DNA of 64,000 bases from Lepagella muris (GTDB lineage: Bacteria > Bacteroidota > Bacteroidia > Bacteroidales > Muribaculaceae). Below the pieces are notes generated by a model. It saw nothing but the letters and a program-made list of their open reading frames with translations. It ran no database searches and was not told the DNA's origin. Position numbers and translations under genes: made by a program. Position 1 is the stretch's first letter; each line of letters starts with the position of its first letter. The stretch spans positions 124,001-188,000 of the forward strand of contig NZ_SRYB01000003.1 of the NCBI RefSeq assembly GCF_004793975.1. The letters run 5' to 3'. Shown in pieces: positions 37,201-44,056 of the stretch.

Positions 37201-38074
37201 AGTGATTCGCTGTAATAATGCAAATTATGTGCAAGGTCAATTGGATAGGATTCGGGAAATTGCATTAAAATATACTCCCCATCCGTACAATGATAATGAC
37301 TCTGATGATGAGGAGGAGGAAGATATTTCTTATAATGTAATGGCAAGTCAAATGATGATTCAAAGTTATAAGAAGTTGATAATAAGCAAACCGGTAATAT
37401 CATCGTTGGATGACCTCACAGAGGAGGAGAAGAGACTGACGTTCAGAACCAAATGTTATGGCGATTGGATACAAAACGGATCCAATGAATTTATATATGG
37501 GATGGATGGCAAGAGAATATGTCCCATAAATAAAGGCAATGTATATCCGATGTCTCCATCAACAGTCAGATTAGACGTGCTAATGAAAAACAATGTGATC
37601 CGGGAATATTTTATTTCAAACGGATATGCCACCGAATGGAAAAGTGAGGGATTGATTCTCCATCCTAATATTTTGGCGTATGATTATGCTGGAGAGATAG
37701 GAGAGGAAGCGTTTAAGGCCCTTGTCTTGCATTATACCGATTGTACGGAGAAAGACTTGGTTCACCTCAAGGGTAAAGTTTATGAAGTGGGAGATTTTGT
37801 CATCAAGAATGCTGACGGAACTAATAAAATTGCCTTTGATGTTAAAAACTGGAATCCTGATATCCCACATTATGATCGTCCCGGAGATATGCCGACTGCC
37901 CAAAAACGTGCGGAGAAAAGAAAGAGTCTGGATTGTGAGATTATTTTTGTAAATCTGTTGGATATGCGGATGGAAACGATGGATGGTATACGTGAGATTG
38001 GAGGTCTGATTACAGAAGATGGCGTAGTCATACAAAGTGCAATTGAGAGAATAAGACAATTAATTAATGGTTAA
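34295..38074 (+). CDS. DdmD-like SF2 helicase with C-terminal PD-(D/E)xK-like nuclease
   Basis: 1259 residues. Seen: Walker A ATGGGKS (K41), a very long spacer, motif II DESD (263-266), SAYGSFKAGANLQ (about 783) and motif VI QAIGRLCRT (about 906). After an acidic linker (NDNDSDDEEEEDIS) the C-terminal 130 residues show a restriction-fold pattern: GEIGEEAFKAL helix, D1167 in YEVGDFVI, and D1182-x-K1184 in IAFDVKNW, then a helix and strand CEIIFVNLL. Known: DdmD of the Vibrio cholerae anti-plasmid system is a helicase-nuclease of similar length encoded beside the Argonaute-like DdmE. The next gene, 3 bases downstream, has Argonaute-like features, so a DdmD role is inferred. A plain restriction helicase is the alternative. 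Confidence 0.68.
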   Translation: MENSIGNRSHKELLGEHVENIFKTYIASGVHICDIATGGGKSYTIGKLTCEYYPDYFDRIVILCVQNKLVEGMNREIDRFINSVNSLIKPTDKLVIENNPEVIAKAVRSGSFKELLDQMSCRIRELKKGNYNVNQLKYNYNLVKKIFNGLSGLLTTIEPNGRNEYLQGQINESESNLRRAVRTFFDTYKKYLENTRSGRKVSVEVILKKFPALKDVFPQVDYKSKRVLVMTVHKAMYGIDPILTEKVQLANFVEKKKTLILFDESDQAAVCMRNAIIDQAIQSTGDYKRFAKGYNGYLQYKNLIDIPEHISNEYYGALLEKCIDRAQVITQTNWKQIFKDIKPYKNIFLEDVSSLDNYRRGVFFSGPIFRLNVSQKGDKGDKIRSFICYKRGDRHFRLVHTDDDEKLKSKYVVVVTMDRFLSLVSGNTTAIKSQFRNVITKALGNSRKTFEEEIKAVANNTATQNQYLSYPTLEREIHTLFSRFETTSEYQFEQQMYEFMTNRKNISIKGSKGDIKLPDFSVYSQGVQFFQEEVDERDNLHRVRLSCREITTTPEKIIVNLANSSGASVVLCSATASGRSVVSNYDIKYLKQILGNKVHNLLIDEKHTFDKLVSQTYPSGHKVEIVPLEKFQYPKNDPNRYEIPEKYKKMFSKEAQEEGLIEKWFRITIRDLSRNLQPDQSAKDVSFQIYRLFQFIEAYHWFYTHDDIHSMLYFQNRTGDKDRNQINVICCMIDGSYKDYPELDIEIPSDWENKHIRISKDWEEVETSILKELGEDNEAKIMLVSAYGSFKAGANLQYSIPYGLDYIAGDNWDSSDEKLKKDWDAVYLQAPAGYMMINEDGNEQTYERSLYNAMLVLMMLYERGCLSKEDVASWMGNALSNKFYFGEKNNPGITRDKSAWVQTVVEQAIGRLCRTRNKPHTTYILYDRSMTPFFDKSVLDKSLTKEFKELVQYVLTHSYEREKSDNPDEVIRCNNANYVQGQLDRIREIALKYTPHPYNDNDSDDEEEEDISYNVMASQMMIQSYKKLIISKPVISSLDDLTEEEKRLTFRTKCYGDWIQNGSNEFIYGMDGKRICPINKGNVYPMSPSTVRLDVLMKNNVIREYFISNGYATEWKSEGLILHPNILAYDYAGEIGEEAFKALVLHYTDCTEKDLVHLKGKVYEVGDFVIKNADGTNKIAFDVKNWNPDIPHYDRPGDMPTAQKRAEKRKSLDCEIIFVNLLDMRMETMDGIREIGGLITEDGVVIQSAIERIRQLING

Positions 38075-38077
38075 GAT

Positions 38078-40060
38078 ATGGTAGAAGTAAATAGTATAAA
38101 TGATTATCCTCTTACAACTAATAGGATAAGAGTGGAGGTAAATATGGAGAGATTTTTCTCCAGCTACTCTATAATCTCATATTACAGTCTTAATAAGGAA
38201 TTTAAGAATTTGGCGTATGAGCAATTGGCAGATGTAGTTTGCTTGTCTGTTACGGGAATAAGGGCAAGATGGGATGATCTTCGCTATCCTGCCGTCAGAT
38301 TCTTTATTCTTGTAGAGAAGGGGAGAGTGATGGAGGTTAAGAATAGCTTGAGAATCTATGATAAAATCCGTTTCAAAGAAGATGACCTTTCTGATTATGA
38401 CGATAGCCTAAGGAAGAGAATCATTGCATCCCTTGCGATCAATTCATTGGGAAAGGTTAGGAATGGCAAGATGATGTATAATGATGGAAGCCTTCTGCTA
38501 TGTGATGACAGGAATTTTCTGGTATCAAAATCAAGGAAAGAATTAGTATGCCTAAAGATTGAAGTAAACGAGTATATGAATCTTACTGCAAAGACGGCAA
38601 CATTTTCCAACCCCAAAAACATTGGTCAATTGCGTAAATATGGAAACTGTGTGTTTCAGGTCAGTAAAGATATTTATGGACAATGGTGGTCGGGATTATC
38701 GGTAAAACCGATTGTTATAAGGAATCTAAAGGATAGCGACTTAAATATAGAAGATCTATATATTAAGAAAAAGATACTACCCGACAAGCGTAATATCGTT
38801 CCGTATTGGCCATACAAACCGGAAGACTATATACATGGGAAACTATTTGCGCTATCGCAGGTGGTGGAATCTGTAAATGATAAGTATAGGGGCGTTTTGG
38901 AGATTGATTTTGAGAATTTTGATTTAATGCACTTTGATCAATATAAACCGGAGAAAGATATGTTGGCTTCGCTTAAAGAGTATTTTGATGGTAAAAATAT
39001 ATCCTTTGAAGATCCTTTTGGCACTAAGGAATCCGGCGAACTTATTGTTGAGATGCAAAATGAGTTTATTCAGGTTGTCGGAGATATACTTCGATTCCCG
39101 AAGAAACGCGTAAATGATGATATGCTGATAAAACTTGTTGAACCGATAGGCGAACAGATAGATATGACTCATTATACGCAGTCACACTACCGTAAGGCTC
39201 ACAATGCAACAGCCTTGCAGCATAAGGTATTCGATAAGGGAATGGCAAATAAGATTAGCAAGGCAGAAGCCAGAAGAATCTTGATTGAATTGATGGTTAA
39301 GGATTGCTTGATTAATCGGAGTCTGCCACCTAAGTTGGGTGATTTACTAAAGGAATGGGAATTTATCAGATATAAGATAAACCGAGGAAACGTGATTGGG
39401 GCATCTTTATCAATAGCCAAAGATAATGTCATTAATATCAAAGACTTTGGATTCCCTGAATCCTCAGAATCGGATATCCTATGTGACTTCGAAAGTTTTG
39501 TCAATGAGAAGTTGCATTATGCAAACTTTGAAAAGATAAGGGGAGCCCGTGATTATATGGCAATGAAGAAAAATGGAAACGTTTTTCTAATTATTGACAC
39601 AGATGAAATCCCCATGCTTGACGTATCGCTTATTGACGATGGATATGTTGAGATTGCAAAAGGGGAGAATCCATTAGCTTTTTTTAAAAGAAAGAGAGTC
39701 GCCCGTAAATATTTGAGAGGTTATGTAGGTTTCCATTTGTGGCATACGGAAGGATTGGATGGCGAGCCGAATGCTTCATATTCCTACATTGCGGGAATAA
39801 ATAATGACAGTATCCAATTGGATAAGAGTCATAAGATGGATAAAATGCCGAGGGCGAGACGTATATTTGTTTTGCACAAGGAGCATCCGGAGCAGATAGA
39901 GAATCAGATAATGGAGATAGCCGACATGCTGAAGTTTGGTTTTGGCAGATGGAATGAACTTATGACGTATCCATTCCCATTCAAATTCCTACTCGAATAC
40001 CTTGATGATGCAGCAGAGATAGCCTTCAGCAAGCATTGGAGTGAGATTACGTATAAGTGA
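38078..40060 (+). CDS. DdmE-like short Argonaute protein (probably catalytically inactive)
   Basis: 660 residues, no signal or membrane segment. Around 372-420 the order HYRK, TALQHKV (Q381) and ILIELMVKDCLINRSLPPKL follows the Argonaute MID layout (Y/K, Q, then K before a proline-containing turn) that holds the guide 5' phosphate. A PIWI-like part follows: GNVIGASLSI (439-445), where active Argonautes have an Asp after the glycine, then FLIIDTDEIPML, NASYSYIAG, and the terminal LMTYPFPFKFLLEYLDDAAE (629-648), which fits the conserved PIWI end (P-x-P, aromatic, A-A). The lost Asp implies no slicing. It is 3 bases behind the helicase-nuclease gene, as in DdmDE. Assignment rests on motifs read by eye. 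Confidence 0.58.
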   Translation: MVEVNSINDYPLTTNRIRVEVNMERFFSSYSIISYYSLNKEFKNLAYEQLADVVCLSVTGIRARWDDLRYPAVRFFILVEKGRVMEVKNSLRIYDKIRFKEDDLSDYDDSLRKRIIASLAINSLGKVRNGKMMYNDGSLLLCDDRNFLVSKSRKELVCLKIEVNEYMNLTAKTATFSNPKNIGQLRKYGNCVFQVSKDIYGQWWSGLSVKPIVIRNLKDSDLNIEDLYIKKKILPDKRNIVPYWPYKPEDYIHGKLFALSQVVESVNDKYRGVLEIDFENFDLMHFDQYKPEKDMLASLKEYFDGKNISFEDPFGTKESGELIVEMQNEFIQVVGDILRFPKKRVNDDMLIKLVEPIGEQIDMTHYTQSHYRKAHNATALQHKVFDKGMANKISKAEARRILIELMVKDCLINRSLPPKLGDLLKEWEFIRYKINRGNVIGASLSIAKDNVINIKDFGFPESSESDILCDFESFVNEKLHYANFEKIRGARDYMAMKKNGNVFLIIDTDEIPMLDVSLIDDGYVEIAKGENPLAFFKRKRVARKYLRGYVGFHLWHTEGLDGEPNASYSYIAGINNDSIQLDKSHKMDKMPRARRIFVLHKEHPEQIENQIMEIADMLKFGFGRWNELMTYPFPFKFLLEYLDDAAEIAFSKHWSEITYK

Positions 40061-40101
40061 GATTATTTCCGGAACATTTTTTGATATGAGGATAACATAT
40101 T

Positions 40102-40143
40102 AAAAAAGAGGCGGAGACCAATTGTTGATTTCCGCCTCTTTTT
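40102..40143. terminator. Bidirectional terminator
   Basis: AGAGGCGGA and TCCGCCTCT form a strong stem, flanked by six As on the left and five Ts on the right, so it can stop transcripts from both sides. It ends the DdmDE-like operon and contains the stop codon of the leftward gene at 40142. Confidence 0.85.
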
Positions 40144-40372
40144 ACTTTCGCATAATTTTTTCGATATCTTTCCAATCAAAGCTCCAGTAAGTTTTGCCAT
40201 CACCAGCAAAGCAATATACGTCACTTACCTCTCGTAGCCTATGTGGAGGTTCATGGCCAGTATTGATAGCTTGTTTGGATTTGTGACGAAAGATGCGATT
40301 GACCATTCGCTTGTCGTCTTTTTGAGAAGTGGCGAATGTGCTCATGGGAGTTTTTCTTTTGCTTCTGCTCAT
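40142..40372 (-). CDS. Small basic hypothetical protein
   Basis: 76 residues, basic at the N-terminus (MSRSKRKTPMSTFATSQKDD, KRMVNRIFRHKSKQ) and ending in an aromatic/acidic segment (FAGDGKTYWSFDWKDIEKIM). It stops inside the shared terminator. The mix suggests a small nucleic-acid-binding or regulatory protein, but I recognise no family. A TAnnTTTG-like box on its strand (near 40430) could drive it. Confidence 0.55.
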   Translation of the reverse strand: MSRSKRKTPMSTFATSQKDDKRMVNRIFRHKSKQAINTGHEPPHRLREVSDVYCFAGDGKTYWSFDWKDIEKIMRK

Positions 40373-40574
40373 AAAATGTAAGAGTTGATGTCTGTCGGTT
40401 AGACAGACTGATTAAACACCTACATTTTGTCGAGATAAAAAAGATTCTTGTACATAAAAAATGTTTTTCAAATAGTTGTGCTACTAATTTCATTCGCTTT
40501 AATCAGCCATACAGTTTATCGAGTTCTCGTTTGGTAGGTTCTTGCTCCTGCATGGTACGATGCAGTGTTGGCAA

Positions 40575-40685
40575 CTATGCGTTTATTAAGGAGTTGCAGT
40601 TTAAATGGTTCATGCCTGATTTTGGTAAGTCATTGACTTGGCGGAACCGTCTTTTCTTGTTGTTCGAGGCTGTCACAGCCTCCAT
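40575..40685 (-). CDS. Possible 36-residue protein
   Basis: MEAVTASNNKKRRFRQVNDL followed by a short tail and stop. A TAATTTTG promoter box lies 35 bases upstream (40727-40720). Without a known relative or coding bias to lean on, this is a weak call; a small RNA from the same promoter is an equal possibility. Confidence 0.25.
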   Translation of the reverse strand: MEAVTASNNKKRRFRQVNDLPKSGMNHLNCNSLINA

Positions 40686-40719
40686 TTCCAAGCCACACCG
40701 GGCTTGCTGCTTTCGTCTG

Positions 40720-40727
40720 CAAAATTA
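40720..40727 (-). promoter_or_regulatory. Leftward promoter-like box
   Basis: On the minus strand TAATTTTG matches TAnnTTTG. It would produce a transcript through the 40.4-40.7 kb gap. Confidence 0.4.
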
Positions 40728-40754
40728 GCGATAATCTTGCGAGCTGACAAGAGT

Positions 40755-40863
40755 CATCCGACCGAAAAATCGGTCGGATGCCTTAAAAACGGTCGGATTA
40801 GGCGCCTTTTCGGTCGGATGCCTTAAAAAACGGTCGGATTAGGAGTCCTTTCGGTCGGATGCC
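40755..40863. repeat. Tandem 40/41-bp repeat and hairpin at the 3' end of the AlbA_2 gene
   Basis: Units begin at 40770, 40810 and 40851 (third partial), each built as TCGGTCGGATGCCTTAAAAA then CGGTCGGATTAGG plus a short spacer. A perfect 11-bp hairpin (CATCCGACCGA / TCGGTCGGATG, 40755-40780) precedes them, so the CGGTCGGAT core occurs six times. The stop codon at 40839 lies inside the second unit, and the last codons (ASDRKDS) come from the repeat. Confidence 0.8.
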
Positions 40864-42527
40864 TCATCAATCTGCCATTTCAAACCGTTTCTTTCAATTG
40901 TTCCTTCGTCATTCATTTCAACAAGAAGTCGGCCCAAATAGCGAAGCTGCTGTTCTTGAGTCTTACTTGAGGGCAATACTTCCTTGAGGTATTCAAATAT
41001 TGTTTCACGTCGTGCGCCATCTTCTCCAGCATTTTGCAGTAACTGAAGAATCATTTGTTTAAGTCTTGATTTGTCCAAGCCCTTGGCTTTGGTGTAGCTG
41101 GGGAGCTGCTTGGAGGCTTTCGCCACTCCGAGGGAGATAGTATAGTTGGGGGCCTCACCTTCGATTAGTCCGCGTTTCATGAGGTCTTGCGCTATCTCCT
41201 CATCTATACGGTGTCCTTTCTGAATGGCATCGAGGGAAATGCAGTCGTGGAGTGTCAGGGTATTGTTATCTTTGAGAAGCTTGGTATATCGTTCATTGAT
41301 GGCATTGCCATAGATGCGCACGGCCACTTCTTTCTTCTCGTTGTCAATCTCATAATCGGGCATCGGGAAACGGCGTTCCATCTGCTCTGTAAACATCTTC
41401 TTGATTCCTCGGCTCACGGTGTCAATCATATTGAAATGAACCATAGCCTTGCACAGACAGGCATTGCGGAAGAATCGCTGCGGGCCGTTTGTAGCAAGTG
41501 CATTCTCCAATGTGCCTGGGATGAACGAACCTCCATTGGCATAGTACAGGAAGCCCGGATTTTCAACGAAGTTAATTCTTTGACGCAGAGTATAATCCTG
41601 GTGTGCTATGCAGTTATGTAATGCCTCGCGAATGGTATAGTCGTCGTACTGTTTCATTGTGTCAGGGAACAGCGTTCCGCCGGGCATTTCACGCAACGTC
41701 AGGTTATGTATCTTGGCAAGAATCTCATCGACCGTCAGGATAAATGGAACGGAGAAATGCTCATAATCAACCACATCCTGCTTCTCGTCACGGAGAGTCC
41801 AAGTCACTTCGGCGACAGCAGGACGCAGTTTACTGTCAGAGAATATCTTGCCGAGTAGAATGATTGCGGCGCGTGTGAGCTTGCCGTCAACCATCAGCTC
41901 ACACTTGCTAAGGAACTCTTCTGTAGACCAGCGGTTGACCTCCTCAGCAGGTATGCGGCTGTGTACTTTCTTGAACATCTTGCGAGCTTTGGCAATAGCC
42001 ACTTCATCGAGGTCGTCGATTGTTGCATTTGGTACAAGTTCTGCCGACCAATCCGGTTCCGGTGTCTGATGCCGAATTTCATCCATCTTTGATTGGTTGA
42101 GCGGCTTCAGACTCTCGCCGTCGCGACCGAATGCGATTCCTTTCCACTTCATCACGATATTTCGCGGAGAAGCCGGAATCTTGAACATCAGGATACGCTT
42201 GCCGTCAACTTCAAGCGGAACAATCTCGCGGAACGTCTGGCCGTCAGTTGTATGCTGTGCGAAATCATGCTTGAGATTATTGAGTGCACTCTCTCCGTTT
42301 TTATACGATGTGCCGACAATCTCATGCCTCTTCTCGTCATAGCCAAAAATCAACCATGCGAAATCAAGCCCACGAAGATTCGCCTCGTTGCTTAACGCCG
42401 AGAAATACTTGCCCAAGTCATCGAAGTCAAAGCTGTTCTCCGCCTTCTTGAACTCCACGACCTCACTTTCTTTATGCGAAATCAACGATTGAAATATGTC
42501 GATGAAATTATTCTCATTCATAATCAA
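40839..42527 (-). CDS. AlbA_2/HATPase_c_4 ATP-binding protein (RecG-like transcriptional regulator)
   Basis: 562 residues. The N-terminal AlbA_2 (Schlafen-type) domain is clear: ESEVVEFKKAENSFDFDDLG, ALSNEANLRGLDFAWLIFG (about 17-65), then FKIPASPRNIVMKWKGIAFG. The middle has the GHKL-type ATP-binding segment IREALHNCIAHQDYTLRQ (about 295-312), and the end has winged-helix units (KQMILQLLQNAGEDGARRET). Family members are common beside restriction and Fic modules, usually called transcriptional regulator or putative DNA-binding ATPase. The last seven codons derive from a tandem repeat. It follows the Fic gene by 9 bases. Confidence 0.82.
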   Translation of the reverse strand: MIMNENNFIDIFQSLISHKESEVVEFKKAENSFDFDDLGKYFSALSNEANLRGLDFAWLIFGYDEKRHEIVGTSYKNGESALNNLKHDFAQHTTDGQTFREIVPLEVDGKRILMFKIPASPRNIVMKWKGIAFGRDGESLKPLNQSKMDEIRHQTPEPDWSAELVPNATIDDLDEVAIAKARKMFKKVHSRIPAEEVNRWSTEEFLSKCELMVDGKLTRAAIILLGKIFSDSKLRPAVAEVTWTLRDEKQDVVDYEHFSVPFILTVDEILAKIHNLTLREMPGGTLFPDTMKQYDDYTIREALHNCIAHQDYTLRQRINFVENPGFLYYANGGSFIPGTLENALATNGPQRFFRNACLCKAMVHFNMIDTVSRGIKKMFTEQMERRFPMPDYEIDNEKKEVAVRIYGNAINERYTKLLKDNNTLTLHDCISLDAIQKGHRIDEEIAQDLMKRGLIEGEAPNYTISLGVAKASKQLPSYTKAKGLDKSRLKQMILQLLQNAGEDGARRETIFEYLKEVLPSSKTQEQQLRYLGRLLVEMNDEGTIERNGLKWQIDEASDRKDS

Positions 42528-42536
42528 TATGAAACT

Positions 42537-43517
42537 TCATTTGAGATTCACTTTCCAATAGCCCGATTTGTTACTTCCGACGCGCTCCACAAGCCCTTTC
42601 CCTTTCAAGGCACTTATAATCTTTCTTACTGCACGGTCGGTAATCCCTATTTCTGAGGCAATTTCAGCTGCCGTTATATGCGGCGATTTCAGCAATAATT
42701 CAAGGATATGGGTCTCCGATTTATTAGGAACTTTGTCAGGAACTTTATTAGGAACTTTCTCTGTTGTTTTATGCTTTTCCAGTGTGTCACGGATTTCTGT
42801 CAGCATAAAATCAATGAACGGCCCCGATTGTCCGGCAGCAGTAGATGCGGCAATAGCATCGTAGTATCGTTGCTGATTGGAGAAAACCATATTCTCTACC
42901 GGCAGATGCTCAAAAACGGGATTCAGCCTGCCCAATATGAGCGATTGCCAAAGTCTCCCGGTGCGTCCGTTGCCATCGCTAAACGGATGTATGAACTCAA
43001 ATTCGTAATGGAATACGCACGACCGAATCAGCAGATGGTCTTGGGAACTTTTTAGCCATTCAAACAGGTTTCCCATAAGCTGAGGCACCATCGACGCACT
43101 CGGAGCCATGTGTACCAAACCCTTTTCGCCGAAAACGCCAACGCCTGCGTTGCGGTACCGTCCGGCATCATCGGTCAACGCCTCCATCATAACTGAGTGT
43201 GCTTTCTTCAAGTCTGACTCTTTGAACGGATTTAGAGAGCCATAAAGTTCATACGCCTTTATTGCATTCCTCACCTCTTGAATCTGCCGAATCGGGGCGA
43301 CGACATTCTTGCCGTTGATAATATCCGCTACTTCATCTTCTGACAGCGTATTGCCTTCAATAGCAAGAGAACTGTGTATGGTCTTGATACGGTTCGCTTT
43401 GCGCAGCCGCAATCCGTCCTCGTTTTCAAGCGCGATGGCATACCGCTCCAACAAAGCCGAAATTTCCGCAATGAGATTTATTGCCAATGGCGACACTATA
43501 AAAGGAGGCGTTTGCAT
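42537..43517 (-). CDS. Fic family protein with self-inhibition motif and winged helix
   Basis: 326 residues. The Fic active site HPFSDGNGRTGR lies at 177-188 (His177 catalytic), giving AMP- or other NMP-transfer to protein hydroxyls. An inhibitory helix motif S50LAIEGN fits the class II pattern (S/T)xxxE(G/N), so the enzyme should be autoinhibited. After the core a short repeated linker (VPNKVPDKVPNK) leads to a C-terminal winged helix (ILELLLKSPHITAAEIASEI, DRAVRKIISALKGKGLV). Such Fic-wHTH proteins often accompany restriction systems. The target is unknown. Confidence 0.9.
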   Translation of the reverse strand: MQTPPFIVSPLAINLIAEISALLERYAIALENEDGLRLRKANRIKTIHSSLAIEGNTLSEDEVADIINGKNVVAPIRQIQEVRNAIKAYELYGSLNPFKESDLKKAHSVMMEALTDDAGRYRNAGVGVFGEKGLVHMAPSASMVPQLMGNLFEWLKSSQDHLLIRSCVFHYEFEFIHPFSDGNGRTGRLWQSLILGRLNPVFEHLPVENMVFSNQQRYYDAIAASTAAGQSGPFIDFMLTEIRDTLEKHKTTEKVPNKVPDKVPNKSETHILELLLKSPHITAAEIASEIGITDRAVRKIISALKGKGLVERVGSNKSGYWKVNLK

Positions 43518-43556
43518 ATCTTTCTCTATTTAATTAATCGGGTGATTGAATTTATG

Positions 43557-43661
43557 CTAAATAATCAACGGTGAAACACACACAGATTCATTGGCAAGCC
43601 GAACCTCAATCTTCGTCTCGCCTCCTTGCGTCTGAAATAATATTATCTGCCCGTTATCCAT
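43557..43661 (-). pseudogene. RhuM-family N-terminal remnant
   Basis: A 34-codon frame, MDNGQIILFQTQGGETKIEV followed by RLANESV, matches the opening of the RhuM family (IEVRLExETVWLTQ in typical members), then breaks off into CVSPLII and stop. It is a truncated remnant between the acidic protein gene and the Fic gene. RhuM proteins are frequent companions of type I and related restriction loci. Confidence 0.65.
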
Positions 43662-43676
43662 GATACATCAGTCATT

Positions 43677-44048
43677 CTAAAAATCATCATCTATCATGTC
43701 GTAGTTATCCTGCTCTTCGTGGAAATCATCGTATGACTGGGAATAGCCATAGTCGCTGTAATGGCCGTAAGTTTTGGTGGAGCCATCGGACTGGTAATCA
43801 TCACTGTCTGTCGGGTCATAATCATCAAGCGCATCGTCTTCTTCATCGTAAATGTCGGCTCCGCGATATGAGGGACCGACGGTATGGAGATAATCAACCG
43901 GGCTAAAGTTATCCCCCTCTGCATAGCTCCAATCCGAGTAGCGACTTGCATCGACACTATGAGCGTTGCCTATGTTGTTATTCCTGTTACGCTTGTCAAA
44001 TAGCCATCGAAACAACAAAAACTCTCCTATATAATTCCAGAATTTCAT
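43677..44048 (-). CDS. Acidic tyrosine/aspartate-rich hypothetical protein
   Basis: 123 residues from the ATG at 44048 (an in-frame GTG at 44057 would overlap the previous stop). A short hydrophobic N-terminus (MKFWNYIGEFLLFRWLFDKR) is followed by a low-complexity tail very rich in Asp, Ser and Tyr (DEEDDALDDYDPTDSDDYQ, YGHYSDYGYSQSYDDF). The charge pattern resembles DNA mimics or disordered tethers, but no family is recognised. It ends the overlapping defence operon. Confidence 0.6.
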   Translation of the reverse strand: MKFWNYIGEFLLFRWLFDKRNRNNNIGNAHSVDASRYSDWSYAEGDNFSPVDYLHTVGPSYRGADIYDEEDDALDDYDPTDSDDYQSDGSTKTYGHYSDYGYSQSYDDFHEEQDNYDMIDDDF

Positions 44049-44056
44049 AACTGTCA

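Larger units (their letters stand above)
40373..40838. other. Intergenic region at the presumed left end of the mobile element
   Basis: 466 bases holding a leftward promoter-like box at 40720-40727, a weak 36-codon leftward frame (40575-40685), a 17-bp palindrome GAGGCTGTCACAGCCTC (40666-40682) and the start of a tandem repeat block. A leftward scrap MQEQEPTKRELDKLYG ends near 40503 and may be the remnant of a gene end. I searched it for the 3' end of mnmE and found no copy. Confidence 0.5.

Noticed and set aside
34295..38074. Type III or ISP restriction helicase subunit
   Set aside because: No methylase gene is adjacent, motif spacing is unusual, and the Argonaute-like partner fits DdmD better; kept as an alternative only.
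40373..40838. Duplicate of the mnmE 3' end as attL
   Set aside because: I looked for the mnmE terminal sequence (TTTGCCGATGCAG on the + strand) in this gap and found no convincing copy.
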